Source: Piezodorus guildinii
Lineage: Eukaryota > Arthropoda > Insecta > Hemiptera > Pentatomidae
Length of the DNA: 64,000 nt
NCBI GenBank assembly: GCA_023052935.1
Contig: CM041292.1
Coordinates: forward strand, 99,805,587 to 99,869,586
Direction of reading: 5' to 3'
Below, one piece after another: positions 32,293 through 44,035 of this stretch (positions are counted from its first letter, which is position 1; the number at the start of each line of letters is the position of its first letter). The notes beneath the pieces are model-generated. The model did not search any database, was not told the origin of the DNA, and worked only from the letters and a program-made list of their open reading frames with translations. Position numbers and translations under genes: made by a program.

Positions 32293-33169
32293 ATTTTAAA
32301 CTGCTTCATACGTTTCATCTTTATGATATCCAGAGACACCTTCTTAATCCAATCTTATGGAGAAATAAAGTAGTATAATGTATAGGGATATTTGTGTCCT
32401 TTCCTAGCTGCCTTTCTTAAAGAAGCCCCCTAATGATGGAGAACTTGGAAGCGAAAAGTCACTTAAAATCTTAGTATAATCGGGTTATAGAGGTTTCCCT
32501 AAATTCCCTAAATATAATAAATATGAAACTAATCAAGCAGTTAAGGAATCAGAATATCTCTGTATTTTTTTTTTTCTCGTATGATTTTTGGTAATCCTAG
32601 TTTATCAGTAGTTTTTTTACAATATACATGCCCCTGATGCCTTTTAAGGGCATACTACATATATTTATAGTTTTATCATAAATAAGTATAATATAAGACA
32701 ATTTATGTTTGAATATTTACAAATGTAAAAACAAAAAAACGTAAAAAGACAAATGAAAGAATATAAAATATAAAAACAAGCACCAAAGAATCAGGTTGCG
32801 TTTTGATAGCCTGTCAGTTGCTTATATTGTTTTTAATAATTTAATTATTGATCCTGGGGTTTTAACATTTGTTTAAACTTGGAGAAAAATATACATGTGT
32901 CTGTATTATGCTACAAAAAACAGAGACTAAACTAAATAAAAAACGTTAAACTCCCACATGGTTATTGGACTGATACTGAGCCCATACTATTTACTAAATC
33001 AAACACAAGCTTTAGTATAGATTATGTTGTCTGATTAATCTAAATAAAAATGCAGGAGTAGTATTATAAATATACTACACTAGAATCAGATGCAATATAC
33101 TAAAAATTTGTCTCATAATAGCTGCTATTAAACCCAGAGCCCAAGCGTAAGTAGCCCGTGTTCTGTGAA
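32293..33169. other. Gene-free AT-rich stretch
   Basis: Nothing recognised. Confidence 0.4.
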
Positions 33170-33745
33170 TTAAAACGTTAAGTTCCAAAAGGTACTAGAC
33201 ACTTCACTTTAGACAATTTTACTGGAAACGCAAAAATCTGTCATTTATTTATAACTGGGCCAATTTACTTGATTCTTTTTTTTATAAAAATCCAAAGTTG
33301 ATTTTTAACTGTAAAAATTACTTATTTTTCCCAAATTATTGCACTTTTCCCATGACTTTATAACAATATAATATGGATATAGTACTTTTTGGAATGAAAC
33401 ACGATCGGATCGGTAAAAACGATTCCTTTGGAAAGGAAATCCAAAGGTTTCAGTAATATTAATCTATAGATACATTAAATATACCAAGTAAGCTAGTTTT
33501 AGAAGGCACCGCTGTCTTAGAAAAGCAGCCGGTCAAAAACATAGCAATAGTACGTTTTGGAGGGATATTTTTTAGTACCTTTTGGAATGAAAAGAAATTT
33601 TCAAATACGTTTATAAAGGGTTTCTATGTTTTTAGATAAAAGCTGATGACGGATTTAGATAAAACTAAACCATTAGCACACAAATATGTCAAAATGTCCT
33701 TGAAATGTCCTTTAGTACCTTTTGAAAATCAACGTCTCAATTTCG
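33170..33745. mobile_element. MITE-like repeat G, copy 2
   Basis: The left end AACGTTAAGTTCC(AAAAGGTACTA) is inverted relative to the right end TTTAGTACCTTTTG(AAAATCAACGTCTCAAT). Internal blocks ACGTTTATAAAGGG and TTTAGATAAAA match copy 1 at 19.5 kb. It holds extra internal copies of the TTTAGTACCTTTTGGAA motif (about 33384 and 33570), so it may be two nested copies. Confidence 0.6.
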
Positions 33746-34527
33746 GATTATGATTTATGCTATATAAATTATAAGTTAAACGTGTTTTATCATAACAATC
33801 ATAATTTAATCATTTTTAAACAAGGGCTTATACTCGTATATAGAGTTGTTTATGAAACCTTGTTTCGTGGAGGTAAAACCGCAACGGACCCTGAGTAAGT
33901 TATACCCGCCGGCCTAACTGATTAACAGAGCTTATATATAAACACTTTAGAAACAGCCACTTGTTTTAAAGTTTCCTGAAGAGGAGGGAGGGGGCCTGCA
34001 ATGCAGCTTGTAACTTCTCCAGAAGCTTCCGTTTCTTAATTACTAGGCCATGCCGTGGAATCTGTTCCCTTCTTGTGTGTAAGTTCTACCGAGATCGGTA
34101 AGACCATGCAATGTGGTCTTTATATTCGTAAACTCTCGCTTTTATGCGTGCTTTCTGATAAACTTCAGCCTTTTTAGAGCAGAGATGTATTGTGAGATTC
34201 CAAAATTATTCTCTGTGATGTTTAAAGTTAAAAGTACGATATTTAATTACTTAATTAATTAGTGATTTATTGAATAAAATTTCATACTTATTATGGTTAC
34301 GCTGATTAGATCGATTAATTATTTCACAAATACTCTGCACTGTCAGAGGCATTGTTTGTAAAAGCATTAAAAAATGTAAAAAGTTATTTTTTATTATATA
34401 TTTTAAATATTTAGGAGAAATGAAATGTATCAATGGAACGGATAAGGCATCCATGGAAAAAAGAGAAAGATCCAATAAGGAAAAATACATGAATCTGGAG
34501 GTGAGAAAGAATGGTGAGTGATTGAAA
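33746..34527. other. Gene-free stretch with a richer-GC patch
   Basis: About 33850-34180 is less AT-rich (GAGGTAAAACCGCAACGGACC, TACCCGCCGGCC) with no matched repeat. The rest is AT-rich. Confidence 0.4.
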
Positions 34528-34835
34528 AAAAAACTTTACCATTACAACCACTGAAGAGCCTTGTAGTCATTATATATAGAGATTCGTACTGTTTCTAGGC
34601 CAACGGCCGTACGATGAGGTGACAAGGCCGAGATCACGCTCAGCGGCCAGGTTTTTTCCCCATTTGGGTACCCACTTTATCGAGGCTGGGTCTGCCCCAG
34701 AAGGGTCTACATACCCAAGGGTCACCCCCTCGTCTGAAATAACAGAATAAATGATATTCCGCTACAGCCAAGATTTGAACCCAGGACCCAGAGCAGAGTA
34801 GAGTAGTGCTCTATCCACTAGACCACGCAGATCTC
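34528..34835 (-). mobile_element. tRNA-derived SINE, family A, copy 3
   Basis: Same body as copies 1 and 2: TATATATAGAGATTCGTA, GATCACGCTCAGCGGCCAGG, GGGTACCCACTTTATCGAGG, with a degenerate B box (AGATTTGAACCC, about 34770-34781). An A run at its left edge gives a T-rich tail in sense. Confidence 0.88.
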
Positions 34836-35149
34836 CGCTGAGAGATTAAATAAGAAAATATTCGAGAAAGTCTGCAGCTATAAATATGTTAAACAGATAA
34901 AAGAGGATATAGGAAGGAATAACAATTAGGCACTGCTTGGATAGAGAGCTTTTCGGAGCCTAACTAAAAGAAGTTGGCGTTCTTGTGGAAGGAATGAAGA
35001 GACGAGGGGGTAAATGGACTAAGGAGGAGCAAGAGGAACAGTCCAGGAGGGTGAGAGAGTATTGGAGTAGCTGGAAGGTGGAAGGGAACGAAGTCTCAGA
35101 TAGAGAAGCAAACAGGTCTAGGCTAAATGAACTGAGGACTTAAGAGTGC
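34836..35149. other. Unassigned stretch before an I-like relic
   Basis: Purine-rich (GAGGAGCAAGAGGAACAG...). It could be more of the same decayed LINE, but no motif is legible. Confidence 0.35.
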
Positions 35150-35460
35150 AAACATTAAATCACCGGACGATTGGAAGATGCAATGAAAACAGGGCATCGT
35201 TGACAAGTGGCAAACTAAATGGACAACTTTCTTAAACAAACTGAAAGTGTTAAAGCAGGATACAGTTTCTTGGAACACATCACACAGAAAAAATAGATAG
35301 GTAAAGGTCGTGCTAGCAAGGTAGAGAAGAGGCCAAACAATCTTCACCAATCCGCCACTATGTGACACTTGCAATACAGCACTGACAACAAAATATATTT
35401 TAATATCATGCACTCTGTTCACTGACACCAGAAAATGACATAACATACCAATAACCTTAA
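35150..35460 (+). pseudogene. I-like LINE C-terminal relic
   Basis: VKVVLAR, a stop, then RRGQ, followed by NPPLCDTCNTALTTKYILISC. This matches the EEVVLARLRIG...PPLCRSCQVPLSILHILTEC order of LINE 1 after its RNase H. It contains stops and lies opposite in orientation to LINE 1. The minus-strand ORF here (35123-35446) is its shadow. Confidence 0.72.
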
Positions 35461-37077
35461 AAGAAGCTCTAAATAATGATGAAGATTTGATTTTAAAACT
35501 AATTGAGTTTTTTAGAGAGATTTGTCTGTTTGATTCAATAAAAACTTTGTGAAAGTCTGTATCTGCCCCTTTTTGTCAATAGCGGGTCATGACTAATGAC
35601 AAGAAACGGCAGATGTGGAATTACAAATAAATAAATAAAATACTTTTTTTTTCTGAATAAGGGTTAAACTAAAATTACCATTTTCACTTATACCTGTCTT
35701 AGAAAACCAATATGTTCATAAAATAATTTTATTTAAGAATAAAAATGTACCCCATAATACACTGATTCTCTACAAAAATCATTGAAAAAATTTAGAAATT
35801 AACATTCAGTTAAAGGGTTCCATGATTGATTTGTGTTGAGAACATATGTCTTATAGTTTACACACGTTTCTGTTCAAAGATAAAAAAAAAAATATGAATA
35901 AATTCTTTTGATAGTAGTTCTGGTTTCAAAATAGATTAGAAGAAAAAAAATTAAATTAATTAAAAAATAATGCTAGTGAACATAAACATTGAAAAATTAC
36001 AATAAAACTATATAATATAATTCTAATATATTATAATATAATATAATTCTCTATATTTACGAACTATTTACAAATAATGAGCAGTATGTTGAGAAGATTC
36101 TACGAAAAGATGAGTGTAAACAATTATTTTTACCGTTCCTTTTCCAATTTAATTAGCTTAACAATTATGTTTATATAGTTTTAAACAAAGAATCACTAGC
36201 GGTGATAACTATCAGACATTTAAAAAACTATTCATATTTCATGAAATAAATCCAGAGTATTTCCCTTTACCTCTCCTAAAATAAGGCTGCAATTAATCAA
36301 AAGTGTAAAAAATACATGAGCTTATATACATGGATAACGCATTACTTATTTACCTCGCCATTGGCGATGGTAACCGTTTTTAAGAAATATTTTCTGATGT
36401 TGAGGTATTAATCTATAGATTTGGACTACGAGGAAAATGGTCGGTCCTTGACCCGAAGTAGCTTTATTAATGTAGTGACTACAACTTGAGAGGTGTGTAC
36501 AGACCAAGATTTCTTACACTACATGTCTGAATTATGTGAGGTGTTCTTATAATGAGGTAAAGCTTGACCAATATTTTTCAATTAGTATATAATGACAGAA
36601 ATATTTTCCTAAACAAATATTTTGAACCTCTGAGAATCGTCAAGAATATATGTAATTCATAGCTATCCGTCTATTGAAGCCTTCGGATTTTTCAGTTACT
36701 TGATACAAGTGACATAAGCTATGTATCCCAATACTTTCTAACCCTGTAATATGAAAACACGATATAATTCGCGAGAAGCAAGCATTTTTAAAAATTTTTG
36801 TTTATTCAATTCTTATAAAAATAATGAGATCTGGCCTCGTGGGTACTTTTTATTATTTTCGTTTCAGTTTGTAAGAACATCTAAAACGAAATTTTAACTA
36901 TAACTTGTTTCATTAAATTTTTGAAAACATCCAAAAAGGAGCTGCCCTAACCATTAAAAGATATATCAATTTTATATATTTTTGTTAAACGTAAAATGAT
37001 GAAACAATAGGAATATTTCTTACGGAACTGTTAATTAAAACGTTTGAATAAAAAATTAAGCCTTGTCTCACTATCAA
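35461..37077. other. Gene-free AT-rich stretch
   Basis: No coding or named repeat signal. A run of TATAATATAA-type repeats lies at about 36005-36050. Confidence 0.4.
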
Positions 37078-37372
37078 TCTGAATAAAACCTACACCAAAT
37101 CAATTTTATATCACTATAGCGATTGTGAATTAATCAAAATCGTTAAACCCGTTTCTGAGAAAATTTAAAAATGTATAGTGTAAAGTAGCACTTCTGGTTC
37201 GTCGATTTTTGTGAGAAAGGTGCCGTAACATCCCAGGCCTTGAGTTGTTTTAAATCTGAAATTTTAGTTCTGAACAACTTATGGTTTTAGTGCTGGACTC
37301 AGCACACATACACATACACTGATCTGACATTTGGACTGAGGATATTTTCATACAAGCAAGTGAAAGCAGAAA
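37078..37372 (+). repeat. Dispersed repeat D, copy 3 (diverged)
   Basis: Aligns by eye with copy 2: ATCACTATAGCGATTGTGAATTAATCAAAATCG, TTTCTGAGAAAAT, AGCACTTCTGGTTCG, ACATCCCAGGCCTTGAG, a CACACATACACATACAC tract and CAAGTGAAAG near its end. Confidence 0.65.
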
Positions 37373-37878
37373 AAGTTATTTTGTTTTAAATTAATTATTA
37401 CATTCCACAATATAACTGATAACGCAATTGCTATTATTTGATTTATGAATACTTTAGAGGCAAATGTGTTATAATGTAAGGATGGCTATAAAAGAAGTAT
37501 AAAACAGCTAAAATGACGGCGTTTCTGATGTTATGGCTCATGTTGAAATTTAATGCTATTTACCAAAGTTGCACATGTTGCCTCGATATAAGAAGCCATC
37601 GATCCATCCTCTACCTCAAAGTAATTTTAATAAAACGCATTTGTTTTGTTCCTTATAAGTCCCATAATTCCTCTATTGGAGAGCAACTTTCAACTTTGAT
37701 AATCATTGTTCCCCAAAGTAATATTAAACTTTAAGAGAATTTCCCCCGATTTTCAAAGTTTAACTCAACTATATCCTAAGGTATTATTATTATTATGTCT
37801 CATGGTTTTTGAGGTACTTTAAACTTCTGAATTTATTACTTCACTAAGAAGTACTGGAAAAATCACAGTATAAAGTTA
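37373..37878. other. Gene-free stretch before Jockey
   Basis: The ORF at 37513-37734 has no recognised domain. The sequence ends in the target site of the Jockey insertion. Confidence 0.4.
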
Positions 37879-37888
37879 TTTAATTTTT
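37879..37888. repeat. Target-site duplication, left copy (Jockey)
   Basis: TTTAATTTTT matches 42494-42503 after the poly(A). It lies in a T-rich run, so the exact length is uncertain. Confidence 0.7.
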
Positions 37889-38219
37889 TTTTCAGAAATC
37901 AGCTGATGCGCTCGATGATAACAGTCATACGTTACATCGTCTCTCAGATTTTTGCTTTTTTCAGTAGGAATTCGCTTGAATTCAGTCTGGAGAACATCAC
38001 TAGACCTCAGGAATACTACGGCAGTGAATATTGGAGAAATTTCGGTAAGCAAAGTTATAATTTACTTTGTGCAATCACGAAAAAGTGAAAGGAGGGTCAC
38101 TGATCAGCTGATTGCCGCTAGCTCGGCAAGCTCGGGCTTGCTTTTCTTTTACTTATCTTTCTTTTATCTTTAATTCGTATCTCATTATTTATTTATTATT
38201 ATTATTATTTTCTTAATCA
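37889..38219 (+). promoter_or_regulatory. Jockey 5' leader
   Basis: It begins near TTTTCAGAAATCAGCTGATG. Jockey elements use an internal promoter in this region, so that role is inferred here. Small ORFs at 37906-38173 have no known domain. Confidence 0.5.
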
Positions 38220-39537
38220 ATGAGATATTTTCATCAAGTCATGTCCTCAAAGTCTGCAAGTAAAAGATCTAGATCTGCAGGTTCAAACTCGTCTCCCACA
38301 AAACAGAGACCCCGCCGTGAACAAAATAAAAAAATGATTCCACCAGCGACCACGTCAGCTACCTCATTAGGATCTGAACCACAGCCCAGCACATCATCAC
38401 AAGGAATAACTGATGAATCCCCGTTTTTTACACCGAATCCATTTCAAATCCTCCAAAATGAAAAAGAAACCATGGAATCTTCTCCAATACCCAGGGAACC
38501 ACTACCTCCACCAATATTTGTTAAAAATATTAAAAATTTTAAACTTATGTGTGCGCATTTAAAACAAAGTAACTGATCCTAATAGTTATTATTGTATAAG
38601 TAGAACCAATGATACTAAAATATCTCCGACTACTGCTGAAACCTACAGAAAGATTGTGAAATATCTGACTGAGACCAAAGCTGACTTTCATACTTATCAG
38701 CTGCGCCAGGAGAGAGCATTAAGGGTCGTAATCAGAAACCTACATTCCTCAACACCCGTTGAAGCTATCAAAGAAGAACTGACAGAACTAGGATTCCAAG
38801 TGAGGCAAGTCACCAACGTTCTAAAAGATAAAAGTCCACTGCCTCTATTCTTCGTGGACTTGGAACCATCAGCAGGAGTCGAAAATATCTATGACCTCAG
38901 TAGACTCTACTATACCCGTGTAAAGGTTGAAAAACCTTACACAAAGAAAGACATTGTTCAGTGCCATAACTGTCAGGCATATGGTCATACCAAAAGTTAT
39001 TGCCATCACATACCACGCTGTGTGAAATGCGGTGAACAGCATAAAACAGAAGAATGTACAAGATCCAGATCTACACCCGCTGTATGTGCTCTGTGCCTCA
39101 AGGACCACCCGGCTAACTACAAGGGATGTGAAATCTACAAGAAACTCCGAACCAGATACCAAAAACCTCAGGATACGAATGAAACAGCTGCACCAACCAG
39201 AAGCAGAAGAGAACCATCTAAACTTGTAAATTCTAACGTGTCATTTGCCCACTTGCTTGGAGGTGGAAACCAGAATCATGAAGTCGAGGCACTGCCGGAA
39301 CAACGTTTTCCTCAACAATCTCAATCTATTGTACAACAATCTACTTCTCAAAGTTTACCTAATCTTCAAAAAACTCCTCAACATCAAATTTCTCATATCC
39401 CTTCACCATCAAACGTCACAGATCTTACCAGTCTAATGACATCGTTCATCTCCGAAATCAAATCTCTTGTTATGCCGCTTATATCACTCCTTACAAATCT
39501 AGTATCAAATTTAATCCCTGCCTTGAAAAATCCTTAA
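38220..39537 (+). pseudogene. Jockey ORF1, Gag-like protein (one frameshift)
   Basis: The first 118 codons (start ATG 38220, or ATG 38241 giving MSSKSASKRSRS) are a basic, Ser/Pro-rich N-terminus. The frame shifts by one base in an A-rich run at about 38563-38572 and then continues open to 39537. The second part has an RNA-recognition-like region (ALRVVIRNLHSSTPVEAI) and three zinc knuckles: CHNCQAYGHTKSYC, CVKCGEQHKTEEC and CALCLKDHPANYKGC. The C-terminus is Gln/Ser-rich, then hydrophobic. It would bind element RNA. The stop TAA is followed directly by the ORF2 ATG. Confidence 0.88.
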
Positions 39538-40920
39538 ATGAATTCACCTAACTCCTTATCCATTCTCCTTTGGAATGCGAATGGTGTTAGAAATCATACT
39601 GACGAACTGACAGCGTTGTTGCAAGACAAAACAATCGATGTTGCACTTATAACTGAAACAAGACTAACGACTAAACAGTACTTCAAAATACCGCAATACA
39701 TCACATACCGTACTGACCACCCAGACGGCAAAGCCCATGCCGGTTCTGCTATCATTGTCCACCAATCCCTCTCTCATCATTTACTCCCACTTCCCACCTA
39801 TGATTTCCTACAAGCCACAGCCATAGTAATCAAGACTTTTTCCTTTCCGGTAACCCTCACATCTGCATACTGCCCTCCTAAACATTCCATTTCCAATTCC
39901 GAATTTGTATGCTTCCTGGATTCCTTAGAAAATCGTTTCATTCTGGGTGCAGACTTAAACGCCAAGCATCAGCAGTGGGGTTCCAGAACCACGAATTCTC
40001 GGGGACGAAATTTGCTGTCTGCACTCAACTCCCGAAATTTTAATATCCTGCCTCCTGACTCCCCTACCTACTGGCCAACCGATCCGAACCGCAATCCTGA
40101 CATCCTCGACTTCTTTATCCACAGCGGATTAGGCTCCCTCAACTTTTCTGTAACTCGCCTTGATGAACTATCCTCAGACCATATTCCACTGATCCTAAAA
40201 GTATCTCTCACTCCAATTCCAAAACCCATTCCACCATCATTCATCCGAGGCCCTGTCAACTGGAACCTTTTCCGCCAAATCCTGACCGATAATATTGACC
40301 TCAGAGTAACCCTCAAAACCCCAGATGACTTAGATAATTCCGTCTATTCCTTTACCACCGCCATCCAACAAGCTGTCTGGACTGCCTCCTCTCCTAAACA
40401 CCCCAATATAAATCGTCACCAAAATCATTTTCCACAACATATGATAAACCTCATCCATACTAAACGCCGAGCAAGATCATTATGGCAGCGCACCCGACAC
40501 CCAACAGATCGCCGCTCCTATAACTTCTATTGTAGACAATTGAAGAGGGAGTTGGCGACCTTCCGTTCCCAGTCCTTTAATTCCTACCTCTCCTCTCTAT
40601 CAGCTCGTGATAATTCCCTGTGGAATATCACGAAAAAGATCCTAAAATACCATCAAGTTTCCCATCCTCTCCGACGTGGTGATCACTCCTGGGCTGCGTC
40701 TGATGAAGATAAAGCCGAGGAATTCGCCACACACCTCTCCAAAGTTTTCACTCCTCACCCGGAATCCCACGCCAATCACACCGCAACAGTGCAAGACTTT
40801 CTTATGTCACCAATTCCACTTTCCCTACCTCCTAAAGCTATTAATCCCTCTGAGGTCAAATATCTTCTCCAAAAACTGACCCTCCGTAAATCTCCTGGAC
40901 ACGATCTCCTTACTCCTTAG
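39538..40920 (+). pseudogene. Jockey ORF2, endonuclease and N-terminal RT part
   Basis: EEP endonuclease at about residues 1-225: LLWNANGVRNH, ITETRL, SAYCPP, LGADLNAKHQQWG and LSSDHIPLIL carry the catalytic N, E, D/N and SDH. A linker region follows, leading to the RT entry (KSPGHDLLTP). An in-frame TAG at 40918-40920 ends it, in the middle of a conserved segment. ORF2 begins immediately after the ORF1 stop and in the same frame. Confidence 0.88.
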
Positions 40921-40943
40921 ATCCTCCGACAACTTCCTCAGAA

Positions 40944-42221
40944 GCTATTATATTCCTTACTTATATTTACAACTGCATCCTACGCACCACCTATTTTCCT
41001 CTGTTATGGAAACATTCCACTATCATTCTTTTTCTAAAACCAGGCAAACCTTCCAACAACACTTCATCCTACAGGCCTATTAGTCTACTCCCCATCCTCT
41101 CAAAAATCTTCGAAAGGCTTCTTCTTAAACGTATCCTACCCATATTAGAATCTCAAAATCTTCCTTCCCATCAGTTTGGATTCCGTCCTCAGCATTCCAC
41201 AGTTCAACAGGAGCTCCGAGTTGTAGACCATATTTCCTCAGCTCTTGAATGCAAAGAGTATTGTTCTGGTGCGTTTCTGGACATTGCGCAAGCTTTTGAC
41301 CGGGTATGGCACACTGGATTACTCTTCAAGCTGAAAACCCATTTACCCCAATCTCTATACCTCATTCTTCGATCCTATCTCTCAAACCGTTCCTTCCGCG
41401 TTCGCTGTGGTGTAGAATTTTCTAACCTTTATCCCGTTGAGGCCGGTGTTCCTCAAGGCAGCGTCTTGGGACCCGTCCTCTACATCCTTTACACTGCAGA
41501 TATTCCTACACATCCTGATACCTTTCTGACAACTTTTGCAGACGACACCGCCATCTTATCATCCAGTTCCAATCCTGAAACAGCATCCTTAAACCTGCAA
41601 AGACACCTTTCTCTTATCGAAGACTGGTGTAATGCTTGGCGCATAAAGGTGAACGAAGCCAAATGCAAACACGTAACCTTCACTCTTCGACGAAACTCCT
41701 GTCCGCCAGTTTATTTCAACTCATTACCAATTCCTCTCTCAGATACAGTCCGGTATCTTGGCTTACTGTTAGACAAAAGATTGACTTGGAACCCACATAC
41801 AAGACTTAAAAGACAAGAACTCAACCGACGATTCGGACAGTTATACCGACAACTCAACAGAAAATCTGAACTTACAGTTGACAACAAATTATTAATCTAC
41901 AAGGCAATACTGAAGCCCATTTGGACCTACGGACTTGAACTGTGGGGGACAGCTAAACGTACTAACATCAAACGCATTCAATCCTTTCAATCCAAAGTCC
42001 TCCGTACAATAGTAAATGCTCCTTATTATGTCTCCAATTATACCTTGCACCACGACCTTAATGTTCCATTTATTTCAGACCTAATTCCATCCAAATTTTC
42101 CAAATTCCACCAGATCCTATTTCATCATCCTAATCCTCTAGCTCAATCCCTATCCAGCTCCACTCATCCATACAACCCACTTAGAAGGTTGAAACGGCAG
42201 TGGCCCCGCGACCTGTTGTAA
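40944..42221 (+). pseudogene. Jockey ORF2, reverse transcriptase part (shifted frame)
   Basis: After a one-base slip at about 40944 the RT continues without stops: YRPISLLPILSKIFERLL, FGFRPQHSTVQQ, LDIAQAFDRVWH, GVPQGSVLGPVLYILY and the catalytic FADD at about 41538. Then the thumb region follows (RYLGLLLDKRLTWNPH, FQSKVLRTIVNAPYY), with the ending PYNPLRRLKRQWPRDLL. There is no RNase H, as expected for Jockey. Confidence 0.9.
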
Positions 42222-42493
42222 ATATATTGGAGTTCTAGCACTGGCTAGATTCTCCACTCAATGTGATGTACGTATGAGTGTGTGTATGTGTATATAGGTA
42301 TAAGTGAATTCTTGACTATTGTATTGATTCATTATTGTGTATATATTTTATTGTAATTTTATCCCGTGTAAATATTGTATGAATGTAGTATGTATGATAT
42401 CTTTCAGCACTACTATTAATGTCCAAATTGGGACAGATTGTAATTTTACTCAATAAAAATTGTTGTTGAAAGTAAAAAAAAAAAAAAAAAAAA

Positions 42494-42503
42494 TTTAATT
42501 TTT
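42494..42503. repeat. Target-site duplication, right copy (Jockey)
   Basis: TTTAATTTTT follows the poly(A) and matches 37879-37888. Confidence 0.7.
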
Positions 42504-42558
42504 AAAACCTCGATGTCAAGAGATCCTTTCGATAAATCAGATAAATAAAGCCATTGTA

Positions 42559-42603
<45 letters not shown>

Positions 42604-42894
42604 ATAAAATAAAAAAATAAGCAACACAAAGTTATAAACACAAACACATGAAAAGCCATATAATAGCCGTTAATAATATTTAATAATACAAAAATAAAAA
42701 ACAAAACAAACAAATTCCAATCAATTTTGATTCACATAAACTAAGTAATACTTGATAATTATAAGTAAATAATAATAGCATATTATTCTAGAAGTCACAT
42801 TAAAATAATCTGATGAAGCTTTGATAGTCAAACCTTTCTCCAGTTCGATCCTATAATAAATAAATTATAAATAATAGCCCGACTTTTAATAACT
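42504..42894. other. Short AT-rich stretch with a TA microsatellite
   Basis: The TA tract is at about 42562-42599. Nothing else is recognised. Confidence 0.5.
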
Positions 42895-43267
42895 ATTTAG
42901 GATTAACACCAGGAGAGACCGCTTTAGGAATGAACTTACAAAAGAAGATCTAGAGGTGGCGGAACTAAGGACATTGCTGGAGAAACGATGGTTGAAGTGG
43001 TTTGGCCACCTTTGTTGGATAGACGAAGAGAGAGATCCGCGAAAGGTTCTAGAAGCTGCGGGGAAGCCATGGGGGCGCACACGAAGTTCCTATCAGAAGT
43101 ATATGCAGCGGATTGGAGAGAAGAGAGACAAAACACTTCCGAAAATGAAGCGGCTTAGTAGGGAGCGACCTAGAGGCATAGCTGTATTGGATAGAGGCTC
43201 CTCGACGGCACGAATAATGGCACGAAGAGGAAGGCAGAGAAAAACAAAGAGATATACGAAAACTTAA
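42895..43267 (+). pseudogene. RTE-like LINE C-terminal relic
   Basis: Reads RDRFRNELTKEDLEVAEL, EKRWLKWFGHLCWIDEERDP and RKVLEAAGKPWGRTRSSY. The LKWFGH..R/W.D..R.P.KVLEA pattern is the conserved C-terminal end of insect endonuclease-reverse transcriptases of the RTE-like type. The clade is uncertain because no RT core is present. Confidence 0.65.
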
Positions 43268-43827
43268 GTATGTAAGTAGTTGTATTTCTCAGTCTGCATA
43301 AAGCAATATATGTATGCATGTATATAGATGATGCATATATCACTTCTTATCTTATTATCCACATATAGTAGATGCATGTAGTGTCCTTTCTTTCGAAGCT
43401 TCTGATTATTTGGAGTCGAGATAGAGAAACATATTATAATTTGTATAACATGTTTAAGACAACGGTAGTAATATAACTCCTTTATGATAAAAATTGAATG
43501 AAAAAGAGAGGTCAAATTGAAATATGTGAATTTTCTACAAGGCGTTACTACAACTGAGTTTTCTGAATATGCCTTAAGATTTATTTTTAATTTTATTGAA
43601 TGTACAATAATACAATTATACACAAAAGAGAATTAAGGGGTTAATAGAACATTCATGGGTATTGAATTAGACTGCCGGTATAAAACAAACAAGAGCACAA
43701 TGATATGAATTTCTGGGTATCTGAGTCAATAATCATTACTTTATCCAGGTTATTTTTATTTTCCTAGAATAGTACTTAATATTTTTTTCCCAGAAAACAA
43801 TATAGACCATTCTTCATGAAATATCAA
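43268..43827. other. Gene-free AT-rich stretch
   Basis: The minus-strand ORF at 43264-43623 has no recognised domain. Confidence 0.4.
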
Positions 43828-44035
43828 AAGAGGCCACAGGTGGTGAAGTGGCAAGCTCGGAAGATGGCCCTAGGATTTCTTTGAGATTACACTTCCTTGG
43901 AAGGAAATGTAAAGGTGGTACTGAACTCTGCGACGTCAGGTACTTGTTAAACCTAGACAGCCAAAATTAAGGAATCCCTCTGCAGCATTTTATGATTAGT
44001 CACATTAGCATAAAGTGGATGAATAAAGAGACAAA
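43828..44035 (+). mobile_element. SINE family C, copy 2
   Basis: AGAGGCCACAGGTGGTGAAG...CTGGCAAGCTCGG-type head, internal GACGTCAGGTACTTGTTAAAC and 3' block TTAGCATAAAGTGGATG match copy 1. The tRNA-like B box has decayed. Confidence 0.68.

Larger units (their letters stand above)
37889..42493 (+). mobile_element. Full-length Jockey-like LINE
   Basis: About 4.6 kb: 5' leader (37889-38219), ORF1 with three zinc knuckles (38220-39537), ORF2 with endonuclease and RT but no RNase H (39538-42221), a 3' UTR of about 250 bp with AATAAA near its end, and a poly(A) of about 20 (42474-42493). It is flanked by a short direct repeat. One frameshift in ORF1, and a stop plus a frameshift in ORF2, make it inactive as sequenced. 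Five truncated relatives occur elsewhere in the window on both strands. Confidence 0.9.

Noticed and set aside
34836..35149. Possible upstream coding part of the I-like relic
   Set aside because: No RNase H catalytic block could be read in any frame; the similarity is only purine richness.
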